DNA from: a virus
Virus record (IMG/VR): IMGVR_UViG_3300013297_000172
Coordinates: 1-20,837 of that record
DNA length: 20,837 bases
Reading direction: 5' to 3' (one strand)
Every line of letters begins with the position of its first letter. Position 1 is the stretch's first letter. The position numbers and the translations under genes are program-made. The notes beneath the pieces are model-generated. The model was not told where the DNA came from, made no database searches, and saw nothing but the letters and a program-made list of their open reading frames with translations. This document shows, in pieces, positions 19,285-20,837 of the stretch.

Positions 19285-20837
19285 TTGCGAATCAAGGAAA
19301 TCAAAACCTTCCTCAAAGGGCTCATAACTTCAGTCGAAGACCATTCCATTCCGGATGGTGCGGCTTCGGATTCCAAAAACTGGTTGACAAAGGGAGACAA
19401 GATTGAGCTGAGGCGTGGCCAAAAATTGCTTGGCGCTGATGTTACTGAAGATTACACGCTTGGTAATGAGTTAATCACGAATGGTAGTTTTGATAGCACG
19501 ATAGATGGATGGTCCTTGGACACTCTTTTTGGTACTGGAACCTTTACTTGGGTAGCCGGTGCCGGCAGTGTAAACGGTGGTAACGAAGCTGGTATCGTTC
19601 TGTATCAAGATTCTTTGGCTCTTGATTATCATACTTCGTATCTTCTGGAGTTCGACCTGGTAATAGATACTCCAGGTTCCCCATACTCTTTACTCCCTCA
19701 GTTCCAATCAGTTTCAGATGGGGCTATTGGTTTTACCCAAACCATTGACGCTTCTGGCCATTATTCTTTGACAGTTGATTTTGATGACTTTCCTAACTTA
19801 ACTACTTTGGTAGATACCCTCCAATTTGGTTTCACCCCAGGATTTGAAGGGACCATTGATAACATCAGCCTTAAGGAGAAAATCCCCGTGGCGACCGCAC
19901 CGAGCGCTGGTCTACACGTAACCTCCAAAGCTGATGGAACCCAAATTCCATTTCGCAAACGAGGACGAAAGCTTGAATATTACGATAGGGATACGGAGGA
20001 TTGGTTAGAAACCGGCTCTGGTATTTTCCCCGCCGCGGCGGAAGACGACGAAGCTTCCTTTGCCGATTACGCCTCACTTGCAGGGAACCAGATGTTCGTC
20101 TGTTCCCCCAACAGCGGGCCCTTCAAGATAATGACCGCTAACCCAGGTTCATATACCGAGCTCACCGACCCAGCAAAGAACTTTCAAGGCTATATAAAAA
20201 TCAAACAGAACCGGATGGTTCTTTGGAACAGGAACAAAGACAAAACCGGTATCTACGGTTCATATATTGACGCTGCCGCATACACGACCGTAACTAATGA
20301 AACCATAGGGACAGGTGATGGAAGTACGCTAAGTTTCAATGGAACACTTGCTTTCAAAGCAGGAGGCTCTACTAGAACATGCTTTGCGGTTGCTATCACC
20401 GTCACGGGCGGCGAAACTTTTACAGATGACTACAACGGCGTCCTCACAGGTTCAGCAGGGGGGACAGGAACTATCAACTATACGAGCGGAGACTGGACCC
20501 TTACTTTTACAGTTGCTCCCGCCAGCAGCGCTAACAATATTAAGGCTACCTACCAGTGGGAGAACTCAAACAACACTGGCATCACTGACTTCACCAAATC
20601 CGCTACTAGGACAGCCGGCCAAGGATTTGTGTTTCGCCAGGACGATGGAGGTGGAGATGCTAAAACGGTGGCGTCTTATGGGGACGTTGAATACTGCCTC
20701 CACCGATTGAAGACTTGGGAACTCACTCTTACCGCAGACGACACCAATGCTACAAATCTTATTTACAGAGACAACGTAGGCCTTCCGAATTGGCGCGCGG
20801 CCGTAGCGACAGGTGATGGGGTTTACTTCATTGATGA
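19285..20837 (+). CDS. Large tail hub/stabilisation-like protein (5' part, cut by window end)
   Basis: The frame opens at a TTG right after tandem TAG codons and stays open for 517 codons to the window end, so the gene is incomplete. Residues about 61-198 look like an inserted jelly-roll of carbohydrate-binding type (NELITNGSFDSTIDGWSLDT at its start, IDNISLKEK at its end). From about 200, short repeated units such as LAGNQMFVCSPNSGPFKIMT and IKIKQNRMVLWNRNKDKTGI resemble blades of the beta-propeller in podovirus hub or stabilisation proteins (P22 gp10-like). A further insertion around 343-450 begins GTGDGSTLSFNGTLAF. It would sit under the adaptor. Function by fold pattern and order. Confidence 0.6.
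   Translation, partial: MRIKEIKTFLKGLITSVEDHSIPDGAASDSKNWLTKGDKIELRRGQKLLGADVTEDYTLGNELITNGSFDSTIDGWSLDTLFGTGTFTWVAGAGSVNGGNEAGIVLYQDSLALDYHTSYLLEFDLVIDTPGSPYSLLPQFQSVSDGAIGFTQTIDASGHYSLTVDFDDFPNLTTLVDTLQFGFTPGFEGTIDNISLKEKIPVATAPSAGLHVTSKADGTQIPFRKRGRKLEYYDRDTEDWLETGSGIFPAAAEDDEASFADYASLAGNQMFVCSPNSGPFKIMTANPGSYTELTDPAKNFQGYIKIKQNRMVLWNRNKDKTGIYGSYIDAAAYTTVTNETIGTGDGSTLSFNGTLAFKAGGSTRTCFAVAITVTGGETFTDDYNGVLTGSAGGTGTINYTSGDWTLTFTVAPASSANNIKATYQWENSNNTGITDFTKSATRTAGQGFVFRQDDGGGDAKTVASYGDVEYCLHRLKTWELTLTADDTNATNLIYRDNVGLPNWRAAVATGDGVYFID

Overview
The window reads as part of a tailed-phage or phage-like mobile element from an uncultivated bacterium. Candidate Phyla Radiation (Patescibacteria) is my best guess, but that is inference from gene content and style. 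Genes use the standard code with TGA as stop. GTG and TTG starts are common (the major capsid gene can only start at TTG). Shine-Dalgarno (SD) use is mixed, one gene looks leaderless, and gene pairs often overlap as ATGA or TAATG. The virion genes follow the order of P22-like podoviruses: small terminase, large terminase, portal, scaffold, coat with an inserted domain, several beta-rich surface or fibre proteins, a head-tail adaptor, and a large tail hub-like protein cut by the window end.

Left end (1-252): the 3' half of a tRNA-Lys(CTT) gene on the minus strand stops exactly at the anticodon loop, inside an inverted repeat with a 6-bp centre. Short repeats and hairpins surround it. This is what a tyrosine-integrase attachment site (attP or attR) looks like; no integrase gene lies in the window. 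Next (253-3403, plus strand) is a four-gene cassette: a membrane-anchored PA-IL/LecA-like lectin domain, a membrane-anchored coiled-coil protein, a VirD4/HerA-type ATPase and a replication-relaxation family protein. This looks like a conjugation or mobilisation module rather than virion genes.

Middle (3404-7680): a G/T-rich non-coding stretch ending in a terminator-like hairpin, two small plus-strand membrane proteins, then a compact minus-strand early-type operon (HTH protein, tiny membrane protein, zinc-ribbon protein, hypothetical, YopX-like). A plus-strand pair including an HEXXH metallopeptidase starts opposite it, and two more small minus-strand membrane proteins follow. Right part (7768-20837): the packaging and virion operon, plus strand, interrupted by two short antisense genes (9257-9568 and 11558-11677) that have strong SD sequences.

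The most striking signal is a set of small single-helix membrane-protein genes whose leaders can fold onto their own ribosome-binding sites. Three leaders (for genes starting at 4035, 7092 and 7566) can form pseudoknots whose last strand overlaps or lies within a few bases of the SD. In each, at least one G.U pair is good only in the sense transcript. A fourth gene (start 11677) has its SD inside a CTCCTT-GAAA-AAGGAG hairpin. I propose these as translationally gated membrane peptides (lysis, exclusion or toxin-like). The pairings can be read directly from the sequence; the function is inference.
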